Position numbers and translations under genes: made by a program
Shown: positions 45,703 through 56,271 of the stretch, in pieces
Layout of the letters: every line of letters starts with the position of its first letter
How positions within the stretch are numbered: position 1 is the stretch's first letter
Source of the DNA: Chitinophagaceae bacterium
GTDB taxonomy: Bacteria; Bacteroidota; Bacteroidia; Chitinophagales; Chitinophagaceae
Direction of reading: 5' to 3'
Assembly: GCA_947374225.1 (NCBI GenBank)
Contig: CANCAY010000006.1
Location: forward strand, 1 to 64,000
Length of the DNA: 64,000 bases
The notes under the pieces: model-generated
Databases searched by the model: none
What the model was told of the DNA's origin: nothing
The model's input: the letters and a program-made list of their open reading frames with translations, nothing else

Positions 45703-48700
45703 ATGCCCAAATTTTCCCATTTACACGTTCATACTCAATATTCTTTACTAGACGGTGCTGCGTCAATTAGTGGACTTTATGAAAAAGCCATAAAAGACGA
45801 AATGCCAGCTTTAGCAATAACCGACCATGGAAATATGTTTGGTGCATTTAATTTTGTAAGTCAGGCTTGGAAAAAAACTAAAGTAGTAGGTAAAGACGCC
45901 AATGGGAAAGACATTTTAGAGCCAATTGTTAAACCAATTGTAGGTTGTGAATTTTACGTAGTTAAGGATCGTCATATTAAACAATTCACTAAAGAAAATA
46001 AAGACCATCGTTTCCACCAGGTTTTATTAGCAAAAAATGCAATAGGCTATCAGAATTTAATTAAGCTTACTTCACTTGGATATATTGAGGGGATGTATAG
46101 CAAATACCCAAGAATAGACAAAGAATTAATTGAAAAATACCACGAAGGAATTATTGCTACAACCTGTTGTATTGGAGCGCACGTTCCACAATCCATTTTA
46201 AGAGACGGAGAAGAAGCTGCAGAAAAAGAATTTAAATGGTGGCTGGACTTATTTGGTGATGACTATTATATTGAAATTCAAAGACATCAAATTCCTGAGC
46301 AGGAAATTATTAATACTACTTTATTAAAATTTTCTAAAAAACATAATGTACCAGTTATTGCAACTAATGACAGTCATTATATTAATGAAGACGATGCCAA
46401 TGCGCATGATATATTATTATGTATCAATACTGGCGAAAAGCAATCTACTCCAGGATTTGACGATTTTGTAAATGACGAGCTTCAAGTAAAAAATAGAAGA
46501 TTTAAATTTCCCAATAACGAATTCTACTTTAAGACGCAGTCGCAGATGATTGAATTGTTTAGCGACATTCCTGAGTCTATCGATAACACCAATGCCATTG
46601 TTGACAAGGTAGAAATATTGAATTTGAAAAAGGATATCCTCCTACCCGCTTTCCCAATTCCAAAAAGTTTTCAGATTCATAAGGATGCTAATATGAATCA
46701 GTGGGAATTTCTAAAGCATATAACATGGGAAGGAGCGCATAAAAGATATCCAGAAATTACGGCCGAAATTCAAGAGCGTATAGACTTTGAATTGTTTACT
46801 ATTCAAACTATGGGATTCGCTGGTTACTTCTTAATTGTTAGTGACTTTATTAAAGCAGGTCGTGAGATGGACGTATTCATTGGTCCTGGCCGTGGATCTG
46901 CAGCCGGTAGTGTAGTTGCCTATTGTATAGGAATTACAAATATTGATCCTATAAAGTATCAATTACTATTTGAGCGTTTCTTAAATCCGGATCGTAAGAG
47001 CATGCCCGATATTGATACGGACTTTGATGATGAAGGCCGTCAAAAAGTGATAGACTATGTAGTGGAAAAATATGGTAAAGAACAGGTAGCTCAAATTATT
47101 ACCTACGGCACTATGGCTGCGAAAAGCAGTATTAAAGACGTAGCACGTGTGATGGACTTGCCATTATCTGAATCTAACTTATTAGCAAAATTAGTTCCAG
47201 ACAAACCTGGTACAGAATTAAATAGATGCTTACATGCACCTATTACTGTGAAAGAAGGTGAGAAATCGCTTGCAGAAAAAGAAGGATATCAGTCTGAGGA
47301 CATTGACAATATTAAAAAGCTGAGAGAAATATACGCAGGTAATGATTTAAGAGCTGCCGTATTACATGAAGCAGAACGATTAGAAGGATCCATTAGAAAC
47401 ACTGGTATACATGCTGCAGGTATCATTATTGCGCCTAAGGACTTGACGGAAATTATGCCTGTTGCAACTGCGAAGGATTCCACTTTATGGGTTACCCAAA
47501 TTGAAGGAAGTGTTATTGAGGAAGCCGGCGTAATTAAGATGGACTTTTTGGGTTTAAAGACCCTTTCTATTTTAAAAACTGCATTGCAGTTAATCAAACA
47601 AAACCATGGTGTAACAATTGACTTGGATACTATTCCTTTAGACGACGAAGCTACCTTTCATTTATACCAACGTGGAGAAACCAATGCGACATTCCAGTTT
47701 GAGAGTGTGGGAATGCAAAAATATTTACGTGAATTAAAACCAGATAAATTTGCCGATTTAATTGCAATGAACGCCCTGTATAGACCAGGTCCAATTGCTT
47801 ATATCCCCAACTTTATTGAACGTAAGCATGGTAGAGAAACTATCCAATATGACTTACCTATAATGGAAGAAATATTAGCTGACACCTATGGTATTACTGT
47901 ATATCAAGAGCAGGTAATGTTATTGAGTCAGAAAATTGGAGGCTTTACTAAAGGAGATGCCGATGTACTAAGAAAGGCAATGGGTAAAAAACAAAAGTCG
48001 GTGTTGGATAAAATGAAATCCCAATTTGTTGCTGGTGCTGTAAAAAATGGACATCCGGAAAAAGCATTAGAAAAAATTTGGACAGACTGGGAAGCATTTG
48101 CACAATATGCCTTTAATAAATCTCACTCTACTTGTTATGCTTATGTAGCTTATCAAACCGCATATTTAAAAGCACATTATCCTGCAGAATATATGTCGGC
48201 TGTTTTAAACCACGCAGGAAGTATTGATAAAATCACCTTCTTTATGGAAGAGTGTAAACGTATGGGATTAAAAGTATTGGGGCCCGATATTAATGAATCT
48301 TTAAAAGGTTTTTCAGTAAACAAATTAGGCCAAGTAAGATTTGGATTAGGAGGATTAAAGGGCGTTGGAGAATCTGCTATTGAAGCAATTATAATTGAAA
48401 GAGATAAAAGTGGGCACTTTGAAACCATGATTGATTTTATTAAACGTGTATTGTCTAGAGCTGTAAATAAAAAATCATTGGAGAGTTTAGCTTATTCTGG
48501 AACATTTGATTGTTTCCCTGAATATCATAGGGCACAATATTTCAATGTTGGTGATGGCGAAAGAACAAACGGGCTCGAGAAATTAATTTCTTACGCACAA
48601 GCAATGCAATCCATGAGTACGGGAACTACCAATACCCTATTTGGTGACTTACCCTCGGCTATGCAAGTGCCTATTCCCAAATTAACTGTTTGCGAGGAAT

Positions 48701-49377
48701 GGACATTGACAGAGAAATTAGATCACGAAAAAGATATTACTGGTATGTTTATGAGTGGTCATCCATTAGACCATTTTGGATTTGAAATGAAGCATTACTT
48801 GTTTACTCCTATTAATGATTTCAATGAAATTAAGGACATGCTGGCTTTTCAAACCAATCAATTAGGTAAGCCATTTAAGTTAGCAGGCTTGGTTACAGAA
48901 GTACAACATAGAATTACTAAAACTGGAAAGAATTTTGGATCATTTGTTATTGAAGATTTTACTGGGAAAACTGATTTTATTTTATGGAGCGAGGATTATG
49001 TAAAGTTTCAAAACTATTTAGAAGTTGGACAAAAGATATACATGACCGGTGCTTTTAGAAATAGATTCAATCAAGCAAATTTGTTTGAATTCAAAATTCA
49101 ACAAATGTCCTTATTAGAGATCGTCAAACAAAGTCAAACAAGGTCTATAGAAATTAGCTTGCATCCAGCCAATTTGAAACCAGAAATGATTGACTTTTTC
49201 GAGAAAAATTTAAAAGACTTTCCTGGAAAGACGCAATTGAAAATCAATTTTATTGAACCAAAAGAACAGCTTGTTGCTAGTTTATTGACTTTTGATAGAG
49301 GATTATTAATGAACGACGATTTAGTAAGTTTCTTGGACGAATTCCCTGAATTACAGGTTCAAGTCAACTTGGTATAG
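45703..49377 (+). CDS. dnaE: DNA polymerase III alpha subunit
   Basis: 1224 residues from the ATG at 45703, where the PHP domain begins (KFSHLHVHTQYSLLDG); the open frame extends eight codons further to a TTG, which I reject. The polymerase core has the catalytic aspartates in PDIDTDFDDEGR; GPGRGSAAGSVVAYC and the thumb/fingers segments are intact, then the tandem helix-hairpin-helix and the OB domain (AGLVTEVQHRITKTGKNFG). It is the replicative polymerase. Confidence 0.95.
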   Translation: MPKFSHLHVHTQYSLLDGAASISGLYEKAIKDEMPALAITDHGNMFGAFNFVSQAWKKTKVVGKDANGKDILEPIVKPIVGCEFYVVKDRHIKQFTKENKDHRFHQVLLAKNAIGYQNLIKLTSLGYIEGMYSKYPRIDKELIEKYHEGIIATTCCIGAHVPQSILRDGEEAAEKEFKWWLDLFGDDYYIEIQRHQIPEQEIINTTLLKFSKKHNVPVIATNDSHYINEDDANAHDILLCINTGEKQSTPGFDDFVNDELQVKNRRFKFPNNEFYFKTQSQMIELFSDIPESIDNTNAIVDKVEILNLKKDILLPAFPIPKSFQIHKDANMNQWEFLKHITWEGAHKRYPEITAEIQERIDFELFTIQTMGFAGYFLIVSDFIKAGREMDVFIGPGRGSAAGSVVAYCIGITNIDPIKYQLLFERFLNPDRKSMPDIDTDFDDEGRQKVIDYVVEKYGKEQVAQIITYGTMAAKSSIKDVARVMDLPLSESNLLAKLVPDKPGTELNRCLHAPITVKEGEKSLAEKEGYQSEDIDNIKKLREIYAGNDLRAAVLHEAERLEGSIRNTGIHAAGIIIAPKDLTEIMPVATAKDSTLWVTQIEGSVIEEAGVIKMDFLGLKTLSILKTALQLIKQNHGVTIDLDTIPLDDEATFHLYQRGETNATFQFESVGMQKYLRELKPDKFADLIAMNALYRPGPIAYIPNFIERKHGRETIQYDLPIMEEILADTYGITVYQEQVMLLSQKIGGFTKGDADVLRKAMGKKQKSVLDKMKSQFVAGAVKNGHPEKALEKIWTDWEAFAQYAFNKSHSTCYAYVAYQTAYLKAHYPAEYMSAVLNHAGSIDKITFFMEECKRMGLKVLGPDINESLKGFSVNKLGQVRFGLGGLKGVGESAIEAIIIERDKSGHFETMIDFIKRVLSRAVNKKSLESLAYSGTFDCFPEYHRAQYFNVGDGERTNGLEKLISYAQAMQSMSTGTTNTLFGDLPSAMQVPIPKLTVCEEWTLTEKLDHEKDITGMFMSGHPLDHFGFEMKHYLFTPINDFNEIKDMLAFQTNQLGKPFKLAGLVTEVQHRITKTGKNFGSFVIEDFTGKTDFILWSEDYVKFQNYLEVGQKIYMTGAFRNRFNQANLFEFKIQQMSLLEIVKQSQTRSIEISLHPANLKPEMIDFFEKNLKDFPGKTQLKINFIEPKEQLVASLLTFDRGLLMNDDLVSFLDEFPELQVQVNLV

Positions 49378-49464
49378 TTAGCTGCCTGACTGTCAGATAA
49401 TTTGTCCCCATTGAATTTTGATAAAGGTGGAAAAGTCAAATGGGCAGTTATTAAAGAATGGAGT

Positions 49465-49472
49465 TATTTTTG
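49465..49472 (+). promoter_or_regulatory. -7 element of trxA (TATTTTTG)
   Basis: Exact TAnnTTTG match 42 bp before the trxA ATG at 49515. It lies downstream of the alternative start at 49458, which is why the shorter protein is preferred. Confidence 0.5.
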
Positions 49473-49514
49473 ATCTATCAGAATTATAAGAAAACAATTA
49501 ATAAATATAACATT

Positions 49515-49832
49515 ATGGCATTAGAATTTACAGACGCAAACTTCCAGACCGTAGTTATGGAAAGCGATAAGTTGACAGTGATTGATTTTTGGGCTGAGTG
49601 GTGTGGTCCTTGTAGAGCTATCGGGCCAGTTATTGAAGAATTAGCTGTGCAGTATGAAGGAAAAGTAAACATTGGTAAAGTGAATGTGGACGTTAATCCT
49701 AATTTGAGCATGAATTTTGGTATTACCTCAATCCCTGCTATCCTTTTTGTAAAAGGTGGTCAAGTGATAGATAAGCAAATTGGAGCAGTTCCAAAAGCAG
49801 TTTTAGATAAGAAAATACAATCTCATTTATAA
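49515..49832 (+). CDS. trxA: thioredoxin
   Basis: 105 residues with the active site WCGPC (Cys30, Cys33) and the cis-proline in SIPAILF. It accepts electrons from TrxB (at 31371) and reduces protein disulfides. An in-frame start at 49458 would add 19 residues unlike any thioredoxin and would lie upstream of the promoter. A strong terminator follows. Confidence 0.95.
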   Translation: MALEFTDANFQTVVMESDKLTVIDFWAEWCGPCRAIGPVIEELAVQYEGKVNIGKVNVDVNPNLSMNFGITSIPAILFVKGGQVIDKQIGAVPKAVLDKKIQSHL

Positions 49833-49872
49833 GACTAATACAAGAAATAGCTAATACTGCTATAAATCATTG

Positions 49873-49898
49873 AAATCCCGCTATATGCGGGATTTTTT
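49873..49898 (+). terminator. trxA terminator
   Basis: AAATCCCGC, loop TATAT, GCGGGATTT with a T-run. Confidence 0.88.
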
Positions 49899-49958
49899 AT
49901 GCCTAAAAATCAATCAATTAAAGTAAATTTTATTATCTTTCTTCCTTAATTCTAACCC

Positions 49959-51221
49959 ATGGCAAGATTTCAAGGTATCGTAGGTATTATTCTTATTTTA
50001 ATGATTGCATACATATTCTCTAATAATAAAAAGAGAATCAATTATCGTTTAGTAATGAGTGGTCTTGCACTTCAATTAACCATAGGGATATTGATTCTTA
50101 AAATTCCTGCAGTAACCAGCTTTTTCCAATTTTTAGGACGCGGCATGGGTAAGATTGAACAATTTGCACGTCAAGGAGCTTCATTTGTATATGGCGGAGT
50201 AGCTGCTACTACCCCAGCTGGTGTTGCAGATTTTACAAATGGTGGTTTTGTATTTGCCTTTAATGTAACCGCAACTATCATTTTAGTTTGTGTTTTAGTT
50301 GCTTTATTCTATCATTTTGGTATTATGCAAAGGATTGTTGCAGTCATTGCAAAATCAATGAATTTTATAATGAGAGTGAGTGGAGCAGAAGCATTAAGTA
50401 ATGTAGCGAGTGCCTTTGTTGGTCAGGTAGAAGCACAGGTTATGATTCGTCCATATTTGCCTACAATGACTAAAAGTGAGATACTTGCAAGTATGAGTGG
50501 AAGCTTAGCTTGTATTGCGGGTGGTATATTAATTGTATATGCTAATATGGGTGCACAAGCTGGTATGGACTTAGCTCCTAAATTAATTACTGCAAGTTTA
50601 ATGGCGGCTCCTGGAGCATTAGTCATTGCCAAAATTATATTCCCAGAAACTGAAGTTTCTCAAACAATGGGTAAAGTAACTTTAGAAGTTAAAAGTCAAT
50701 ATAGTAATACCATTGACGCCATTACGCATGGTGCAGGAGAAGGTTTTAAGATTGCAATGAACGTTATAGCAATGTTGATTGGATTTATTGCCTTGATCGC
50801 TTTAATTGACTGGAGTTTACTAAAAATTGGCCATTTGTTTAGTGCCGATTTGAATTTAAGTTTAAACTATGTGTTTGGTAAATTATTTTACCCAATGGCT
50901 TGGTCCATGGGAATTCCAAATGTAGATATTCAAAATGCAGCTACTCTTTTAGGACAAAAACTAACCATCAATGAATTTGTTGCATTCAAAAGTTTGACTA
51001 GCAAAACAGTTCCAATTATTACAGAGAAGGGATTATTCATAGTAAGTATTGCCATTTGTGGTTTTGCTAATTTTAGTAGTGTTGGAATGCTTATTGGTGG
51101 TATTGGAGAATTAGTTCCTAGCCGCCGTAAGGACTTAGCTGAATTAGGACTTAAAGCCTTGCTTTGTGGAACTTTAGCCTCTTATTTATCTGCAAGTATT
51201 GCTGGTATTTTAGTAGGATAA
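49959..51221 (+). CDS. concentrative nucleoside transporter (CNT/NupC family)
   Basis: 420 residues with about ten membrane segments. The central GAEALSNVASAFVGQVEAQVMIRPYL and the C-terminal ICGFANFSSVGMLIGGIGELVPSRR are the conserved CNT segments. It imports nucleosides with H+ or Na+; which nucleosides is not decidable. A TATCTTTC promoter-like element lies about 20 bp upstream. Confidence 0.9.
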   Translation: MARFQGIVGIILILMIAYIFSNNKKRINYRLVMSGLALQLTIGILILKIPAVTSFFQFLGRGMGKIEQFARQGASFVYGGVAATTPAGVADFTNGGFVFAFNVTATIILVCVLVALFYHFGIMQRIVAVIAKSMNFIMRVSGAEALSNVASAFVGQVEAQVMIRPYLPTMTKSEILASMSGSLACIAGGILIVYANMGAQAGMDLAPKLITASLMAAPGALVIAKIIFPETEVSQTMGKVTLEVKSQYSNTIDAITHGAGEGFKIAMNVIAMLIGFIALIALIDWSLLKIGHLFSADLNLSLNYVFGKLFYPMAWSMGIPNVDIQNAATLLGQKLTINEFVAFKSLTSKTVPIITEKGLFIVSIAICGFANFSSVGMLIGGIGELVPSRRKDLAELGLKALLCGTLASYLSASIAGILVG

Positions 51222-51249
51222 TTTAGCACCCAATTCTTAGTATAATTCG

Positions 51250-51257
51250 TAACTTTG
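51250..51257 (+). promoter_or_regulatory. -7 element of mqnE (TAACTTTG)
   Basis: Exact TAnnTTTG match 20 bp before the start codon; expected TSS leaves about 16 nt of leader containing AAAGGA. Confidence 0.5.
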
Positions 51258-51277
51258 TACCCAATAAAGGATACAAT

Positions 51278-52435
51278 ATGAATACGAAAAATATTGAAGT
51301 GATTATTGGTGCAGCTAAAGACAATCAACTACAAAAAATTGGAAATAAAGTAATTAATAATGAACGCCTTTCTTTTGACGAAGGCGTTTATTTATTTGAG
51401 AACGCATCACTACCCTATGTTGGTGCATTAGCCAATTGGAAAAGAGAATCTTTACACGGAGATAAAACTTACTTCAATAAAAACTTTCATATAGAACCTA
51501 CCAATGTTTGTGTATTCTCATGCAAGTTTTGTTCTTATTCAAAATTATATGCACATAAGGAAGAAGGTTGGGAATTAACAATTGATCAAATGTTAGACAT
51601 TGTAAAATCATACGATGGCAAGCCTGTAACTGAAGTACATATTGTTGGTGGTGTACATCCTAAATTAACATTAGCATTTTTCTTGGACTTGATGAAAGCA
51701 ATAAAAGCACATCGTCCTGAATTACATATTAAAGCATTCACGCCAGTGGAATTGGAATACATGTTCCGAAAAGCAAATGTGACTACCGAAGAAGGAATGC
51801 GATTAGCACACGAAGCTGGATTAGATTCTTTACCTGGTGGTGGTGCTGAAATTTTTCATCCAGAAATTAGAACAGTAATTTGTGCAGACAAAGCAACAGC
51901 AGACGAATGGTTACACATTCATAAAGTAGCACATAATTTAGGAATGCATAGTAATGCCACTTTATTATATGGACATATTGAAAAATACGAACACCGTATT
52001 GATCACATGGAGCGTTTACGTCAACTTCAAGACGAGACAAAAGGATTTAATACTTTCATCCCTTTGAAATTCAGAAATGAGGGAAACGATATGAGTCATG
52101 TTCCTGAGACAACATTAGCAGAGGATTTGAAAATGTATGCTATATCAAGATTATACCTAGATAATTTCCCACATGTAAAAGCTTATTGGCCTATGCTTGG
52201 AAGACAATCAGCACAATTAACTTTAAGCTATGGAGTGAATGATATTGATGGCACCATTGACGATACAACAAAAATCTACTCAATGGCGGGTAGTGAAGAA
52301 CAATCACCCGCTATGACAACACCACAACTAGTTGCATTAATTAAGCAAGCGAAACGTCAGCCTATAGAGAGAGGTACCCTATATAATGTGATTCAGGATT
52401 ATAGTAACTATGAATTTGCTGAGAACGAGATTTAA
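51278..52435 (+). CDS. mqnE: aminodeoxyfutalosine synthase
   Basis: 385 residues. Radical SAM enzyme of the futalosine menaquinone pathway. The iron-sulfur cysteines are Cys78, Cys82, Cys85 (CVFSCKFC). GGVHPKL and LPGGGAEIFHPEIR separate MqnE from the related MqnC. It implies menaquinone respiration by the futalosine route; the remaining mqn genes are outside this window. Convergent with sdaA. Confidence 0.9.
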   Translation: MNTKNIEVIIGAAKDNQLQKIGNKVINNERLSFDEGVYLFENASLPYVGALANWKRESLHGDKTYFNKNFHIEPTNVCVFSCKFCSYSKLYAHKEEGWELTIDQMLDIVKSYDGKPVTEVHIVGGVHPKLTLAFFLDLMKAIKAHRPELHIKAFTPVELEYMFRKANVTTEEGMRLAHEAGLDSLPGGGAEIFHPEIRTVICADKATADEWLHIHKVAHNLGMHSNATLLYGHIEKYEHRIDHMERLRQLQDETKGFNTFIPLKFRNEGNDMSHVPETTLAEDLKMYAISRLYLDNFPHVKAYWPMLGRQSAQLTLSYGVNDIDGTIDDTTKIYSMAGSEEQSPAMTTPQLVALIKQAKRQPIERGTLYNVIQDYSNYEFAENEI

Positions 52436-52440
52436 TATAA

Positions 52441-53883
52441 TTAACACTCCGCTAATGCAATTGGTATTTGAATAGCCAATCCACCGTCTGCGGTTTCTTT
52501 ATATTTCACATTCATGTCCTGAGCTGTATTCCACATAGTATTTATTACTTTGTCTAAACTTACTAATGCAAAATCAGGTTTACTTTGTAATGCTAATTGT
52601 GCTGCAGTAATAGCTTTTATGGCGCCCATGGTATTTCTTTCAATACATGGAATTTGAACTAAGCCCCCAACTGGATCACAGGTTAACCCTAAATGATGTT
52701 CCATTGCAATTTCAGCTGCCATCATTATCTGTTTTTGATTCCCCCCTAAAGCTTCTGTTAAAGCCGCAGCAGCCATTGCAGACGACACACCTATCTCTGC
52801 TTGACATCCACCCATTGCTGCAGAAATGGTTGCACCATTCTTAAATAAAATTCCAATTGCACTAGATGTACATAAAAAATTACGAATATCAGATGCGGTA
52901 TTTTTATTGCAAAATAATATTGTATATAAAAGTACGGATGGTATTACTCCAGCTGCTCCATTAGTTGGAGCTGTAACTACTCTACCAAAATTTGCATTTT
53001 CTTCGTTAACTGCTAAAGCAAAACAGCTTACCCAGTCTAATATATATTTAAAATCAGTTCCTCCTTTATGAATTAAATCCAACCAAGATTTTTGATCCGT
53101 GTACAATTGGTCTTTAAGTAATTTTTTATTCAATTCAAAAGCACGTCGTCTAACTTGTAACCCTCCCGGCAATACACCCTCAGTATGACATCCTTTATAA
53201 ATACAATCCAACATGGTTTGCCAGATATGATCTAATTCACCATTTAATATAGATTCTTCTAAAATAATTTTTTCATTTTCTCTAATGATATCACTTATTG
53301 GCAAACCTGTTTTCATACACCAATGCAATAAGTCATTCGTGGTGATAAAGTTAAAGGGCATTTCTTTTTCATCAGACACGGTATTTTTTTGAATTGTGGA
53401 ATTAGAAATATCCATTTCAGATTCCACAAAACCTCCTCCAATTGAATAATAGGTATACGTATACGACTCAAATTCTGTTTGTATAATAAAACTTAAAGCA
53501 TTAGGATGATGCGGCAATGACTGGTCCTTTAAAAATTGAATATGCTCCTCGTAAATAAAAAACAATTCATGTTTTCCATTTAATAATAAGGAATGATTCA
53601 ATTTAATGGCATTAATTTTTGAGCTTATTAATTGTGTATCTGTTGTTATGGGATCCTCTCCCAATAACCCCATCATCACAGCCATATCAGTTCCATGGCC
53701 TTTGCCAGTTTTTGCTAAAGAACCATATAATAAAACTTTAACACTAAGCACTTTTTCAAGACCTACAGTTTGTTCTATTTTCTCCAAACATTGCCTTGCA
53801 GCAACCCAAGGCCCTAAGGTGTGAGAACTAGACGGCCCTACGGCAATCTTAAACATGTCAAAAACTGATATATACTTTTCCAT
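52441..53883 (-). CDS. sdaA: L-serine ammonia-lyase (fused type, 4Fe-4S)
   Basis: 480 residues from the ATG at 53883 (a TTG four codons upstream is less likely because it sits in the promoter). Beta domain with [11 protein letters not shown] near the N-terminus, then the alpha domain with [27 protein letters not shown] and [16 protein letters not shown]; cysteines in these segments bind the cluster. It converts serine to pyruvate and ammonia, opposing serA. Confidence 0.93.
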   Translation of the reverse strand: MEKYISVFDMFKIAVGPSSSHTLGPWVAARQCLEKIEQTVGLEKVLSVKVLLYGSLAKTGKGHGTDMAVMMGLLGEDPITTDTQLISSKINAIKLNHSLLLNGKHELFFIYEEHIQFLKDQSLPHHPNALSFIIQTEFESYTYTYYSIGGGFVESEMDISNSTIQKNTVSDEKEMPFNFITTNDLLHWCMKTGLPISDIIRENEKIILEESILNGELDHIWQTMLDCIYKGCHTEGVLPGGLQVRRRAFELNKKLLKDQLYTDQKSWLDLIHKGGTDFKYILDWVSCFALAVNEENANFGRVVTAPTNGAAGVIPSVLLYTILFCNKNTASDIRNFLCTSSAIGILFKNGATISAAMGGCQAEIGVSSAMAAAALTEALGGNQKQIMMAAEIAMEHHLGLTCDPVGGLVQIPCIERNTMGAIKAITAAQLALQSKPDFALVSLDKVINTMWNTAQDMNVKYKETADGGLAIQIPIALAEC

Positions 53884-53892
53884 ATTGTTAGA

Positions 53893-53900
53893 CAAATGTA
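53893..53900 (-). promoter_or_regulatory. -7 element of sdaA (TACATTTG)
   Basis: TACATTTG on the minus strand with nine bases between it and the sdaA ATG; expected leader about five nucleotides or less. Confidence 0.45.
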
Positions 53901-54004
53901 TGTTAGTATTTCAAAAAGTGGGAAAAAAGTGACATAACAATGACTAAAACTTACCCTCAATTGAGAATAATTTGCGAAATTTGTGCTACCAAATTAAATA
54001 TCAA

Positions 54005-55195
54005 ATGATACTATCTTCTTTATTAAATCGTTTTAGTGAGCCTGAAACATTGAAAATGGCAAAATTAGGTCGTGAGTTAAGGGCAAGCGGCGTAGACGTA
54101 ATTGACTTAAGTTTAGGCGAGCCTGACTTTGATACACCTCAACATATTAAGGACGCAGCTATTAAAGCCATCAATGATAACTGGAGTCACTACACCCCTG
54201 TTGCAGGATTCGCAGATTTAAGAGAAGCCGTTTGTACAAAATTAAAGAGAGATAATAACCTTGACTATAAACCAGAAAACATTGTTACTTCTACAGGAGC
54301 AAAACAAAGTTTAGCGAATGCCTTATTAGCTTTGGTGGACGACGGTGATGAAGTGATTATCCCAACACCATATTGGGTAACTTACTCAGAATTGGTTAAG
54401 ATTGCAAGAGGTAAAGTGGTAGAAATTAGAAGTACTGTTGAAGATGGATTTAAAGTGAGCCCAGCGCAAGTTGAAGCTGCTATAACTCCACGTACTAAAG
54501 TATTTATGTTCTCTTCTCCTTGTAACCCAAGCGGCGCTGTTTATAATAAAGCTGAATTAGAAGCATTAGCAAATCTTTTTAAGAAGTATCCTCAAATCAC
54601 CATTTTGTCTGACGAGATTTATGAATACATCAACTTTGAAGGCAAACATGAGAGTATTGCACAGTTCAATGATATCAAGGATCAAGTTATCGTAATAAAC
54701 GGTTTAAGTAAAGGTTTTGCAATGACTGGATGGCGTTTAGGCTATACTGCATCTAATGTAGAATTAGCTAAAGCCATGGAGAAATTACAAGGTCAATTTA
54801 CATCAGGTACTTGTTCCATTACTCAGAAAGCTGCTGTGGCCGCTCTAGTTGGTGATTTGAAACCTTCAATGGAAATGACGGAAGAATTTACGCGTCGACG
54901 TACTAAAACATTAGAATTAGTAAATGCAATGCCAGGTTTTAAATGTTTCTCTCCACAAGGTGCATTCTATGTATTCCCAGACGTGAGTTCTTATTATGGA
55001 AAATCTGACGGTACCCAAACTATTGCAAATGCTGCAGACTTTAGCATGTACTTGTTAAACACAGCGCATGTTTCATCTGTAATGGGAGACGCATTTGGTG
55101 AGCCTAACTGTGTACGTTTCTCTTTTGCCAATAGCATGCCTAATATTGAAAAAGCTTGGGCAAGAATTAGAGAAGCTTTAGCAAAACTTAAATAA
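54005..55195 (+). CDS. class I pyridoxal-phosphate aminotransferase (aspartate type)
   Basis: 396 residues from the ATG at 54005 (frame open to a TTG at 53972). It has the subgroup Ib pattern: LSLGEPDFDTPQHI near residue 40, TGAKQSLANALLALVD, SPCNPSGAVY, and the Schiff-base lysine in NGLSKGFAMTGWRLGY. Likely aspartate (or prephenate/aspartate) aminotransferase. Confidence 0.88.
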   Translation: MILSSLLNRFSEPETLKMAKLGRELRASGVDVIDLSLGEPDFDTPQHIKDAAIKAINDNWSHYTPVAGFADLREAVCTKLKRDNNLDYKPENIVTSTGAKQSLANALLALVDDGDEVIIPTPYWVTYSELVKIARGKVVEIRSTVEDGFKVSPAQVEAAITPRTKVFMFSSPCNPSGAVYNKAELEALANLFKKYPQITILSDEIYEYINFEGKHESIAQFNDIKDQVIVINGLSKGFAMTGWRLGYTASNVELAKAMEKLQGQFTSGTCSITQKAAVAALVGDLKPSMEMTEEFTRRRTKTLELVNAMPGFKCFSPQGAFYVFPDVSSYYGKSDGTQTIANAADFSMYLLNTAHVSSVMGDAFGEPNCVRFSFANSMPNIEKAWARIREALAKLK

Positions 55196-55233
55196 AACGA
55201 ATTCATTCTATTCGTTCAAAATAATTTAATTTT

Positions 55234-55265
55234 AGAAGCGTTATACCAGTAACGCTTCTTTTTTT
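55234..55265 (+). terminator. terminator after the aminotransferase
   Basis: AGAAGCGTTA and TAACGCTTCT around a 6-nt loop, then seven T. The methyltransferase gene begins 12 bp later, so it should have its own promoter or depend on read-through. Confidence 0.85.
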
Positions 55266-55277
55266 ATACTGTACTTC

Positions 55278-56231
55278 ATGACTGATCAGAAATTTGAAAT
55301 GTTCCAAAACCGATTGCTTAAAAACTATAAGCATCGACTTAAACAAGCAAAACGTTTAAACGTTACTTGTTGGAGACTCTATGATCATGACTTACCAGAA
55401 TTCCCAATATGTGTGGAATTTTATGAAGACTATATATATATTGCCGAATACAATAGACGACATTCCTTAACCGACGAGGAACATGATTTGTGGTTTGTAG
55501 AAACTAAAAGAATCATTTCTGAAATGACCGGAGTGCCCGTTGATAAAATGTATTTAAGAGTTCGTAAAAGAATGTCACATCGAGAGGGGCAATATGAAAA
55601 AGAAGAAGAAATTGTAGCATCAAAAATTATTTCAGTTAATGAAAATGGGTTTAAATTTTTAGTAAACTTAACAGACTATTTAGATACTGGATTATTTTTA
55701 GACCATCGTGTAACAAGACAAATGGTTCAAGAGGAAGCGAAGGATAAGGACTTTTTAAATCTATTTTGTTATACCAGTTCCTTCTCTGTATACGCTGCGG
55801 CGGCAGGTGCTAAGACAGTTACATCGGTTGATTTGTCTAAAACTTATTTAGCGTGGAGTGAGGAAAATTTTGCAATAAATAATTTGAAAAATCCAGCGGC
55901 TTATCAATTTATTCATGCAGACGTTAAGCAATATTTAAAAACATTATTGCCTAATCAATATGATTTAGTGGTAATGGATCCTCCCACATTTAGCAATAGT
56001 AAAAGAATGAAGGATATTTTAGATATTCAAAGAGACCATGTTGAATTAATCAACGATATGTTAAAAGCGATGCGTCCAGGTGGTATCATGTATTTTAGCA
56101 CCAACTTTACTCAGTTTATTCTAGACGCAGAAAATATAAACAGTGATCAAATTAAAGATATTACTAGAGCCACTACCCCATTTGACTTTGAGGGTCGACT
56201 AAAACGCTGGTGTTATAAAATTCTCAAATAA
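55278..56231 (+). CDS. RlmK/RlmI-like class I SAM methyltransferase
   Basis: 317 residues. N-terminal alpha/beta part (CWRLYDHDLPEFPICVEFYEDYIYIAEYNRR), then a Rossmann methyltransferase: LNLFCYTSSFSVYAAAAGA, VDLSKTYLAWSEENFAINN and the catalytic DPPTFSNSKRM. It corresponds to the C-terminal half of E. coli RlmL (m7G2069 of 23S rRNA, RlmK); the target here is inferred. Confidence 0.8.
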   Translation: MTDQKFEMFQNRLLKNYKHRLKQAKRLNVTCWRLYDHDLPEFPICVEFYEDYIYIAEYNRRHSLTDEEHDLWFVETKRIISEMTGVPVDKMYLRVRKRMSHREGQYEKEEEIVASKIISVNENGFKFLVNLTDYLDTGLFLDHRVTRQMVQEEAKDKDFLNLFCYTSSFSVYAAAAGAKTVTSVDLSKTYLAWSEENFAINNLKNPAAYQFIHADVKQYLKTLLPNQYDLVVMDPPTFSNSKRMKDILDIQRDHVELINDMLKAMRPGGIMYFSTNFTQFILDAENINSDQIKDITRATTPFDFEGRLKRWCYKILK

Positions 56232-56271
56232 ATCCAATTTGAGAATTGTAAGTAATAACTATTAGTACCTA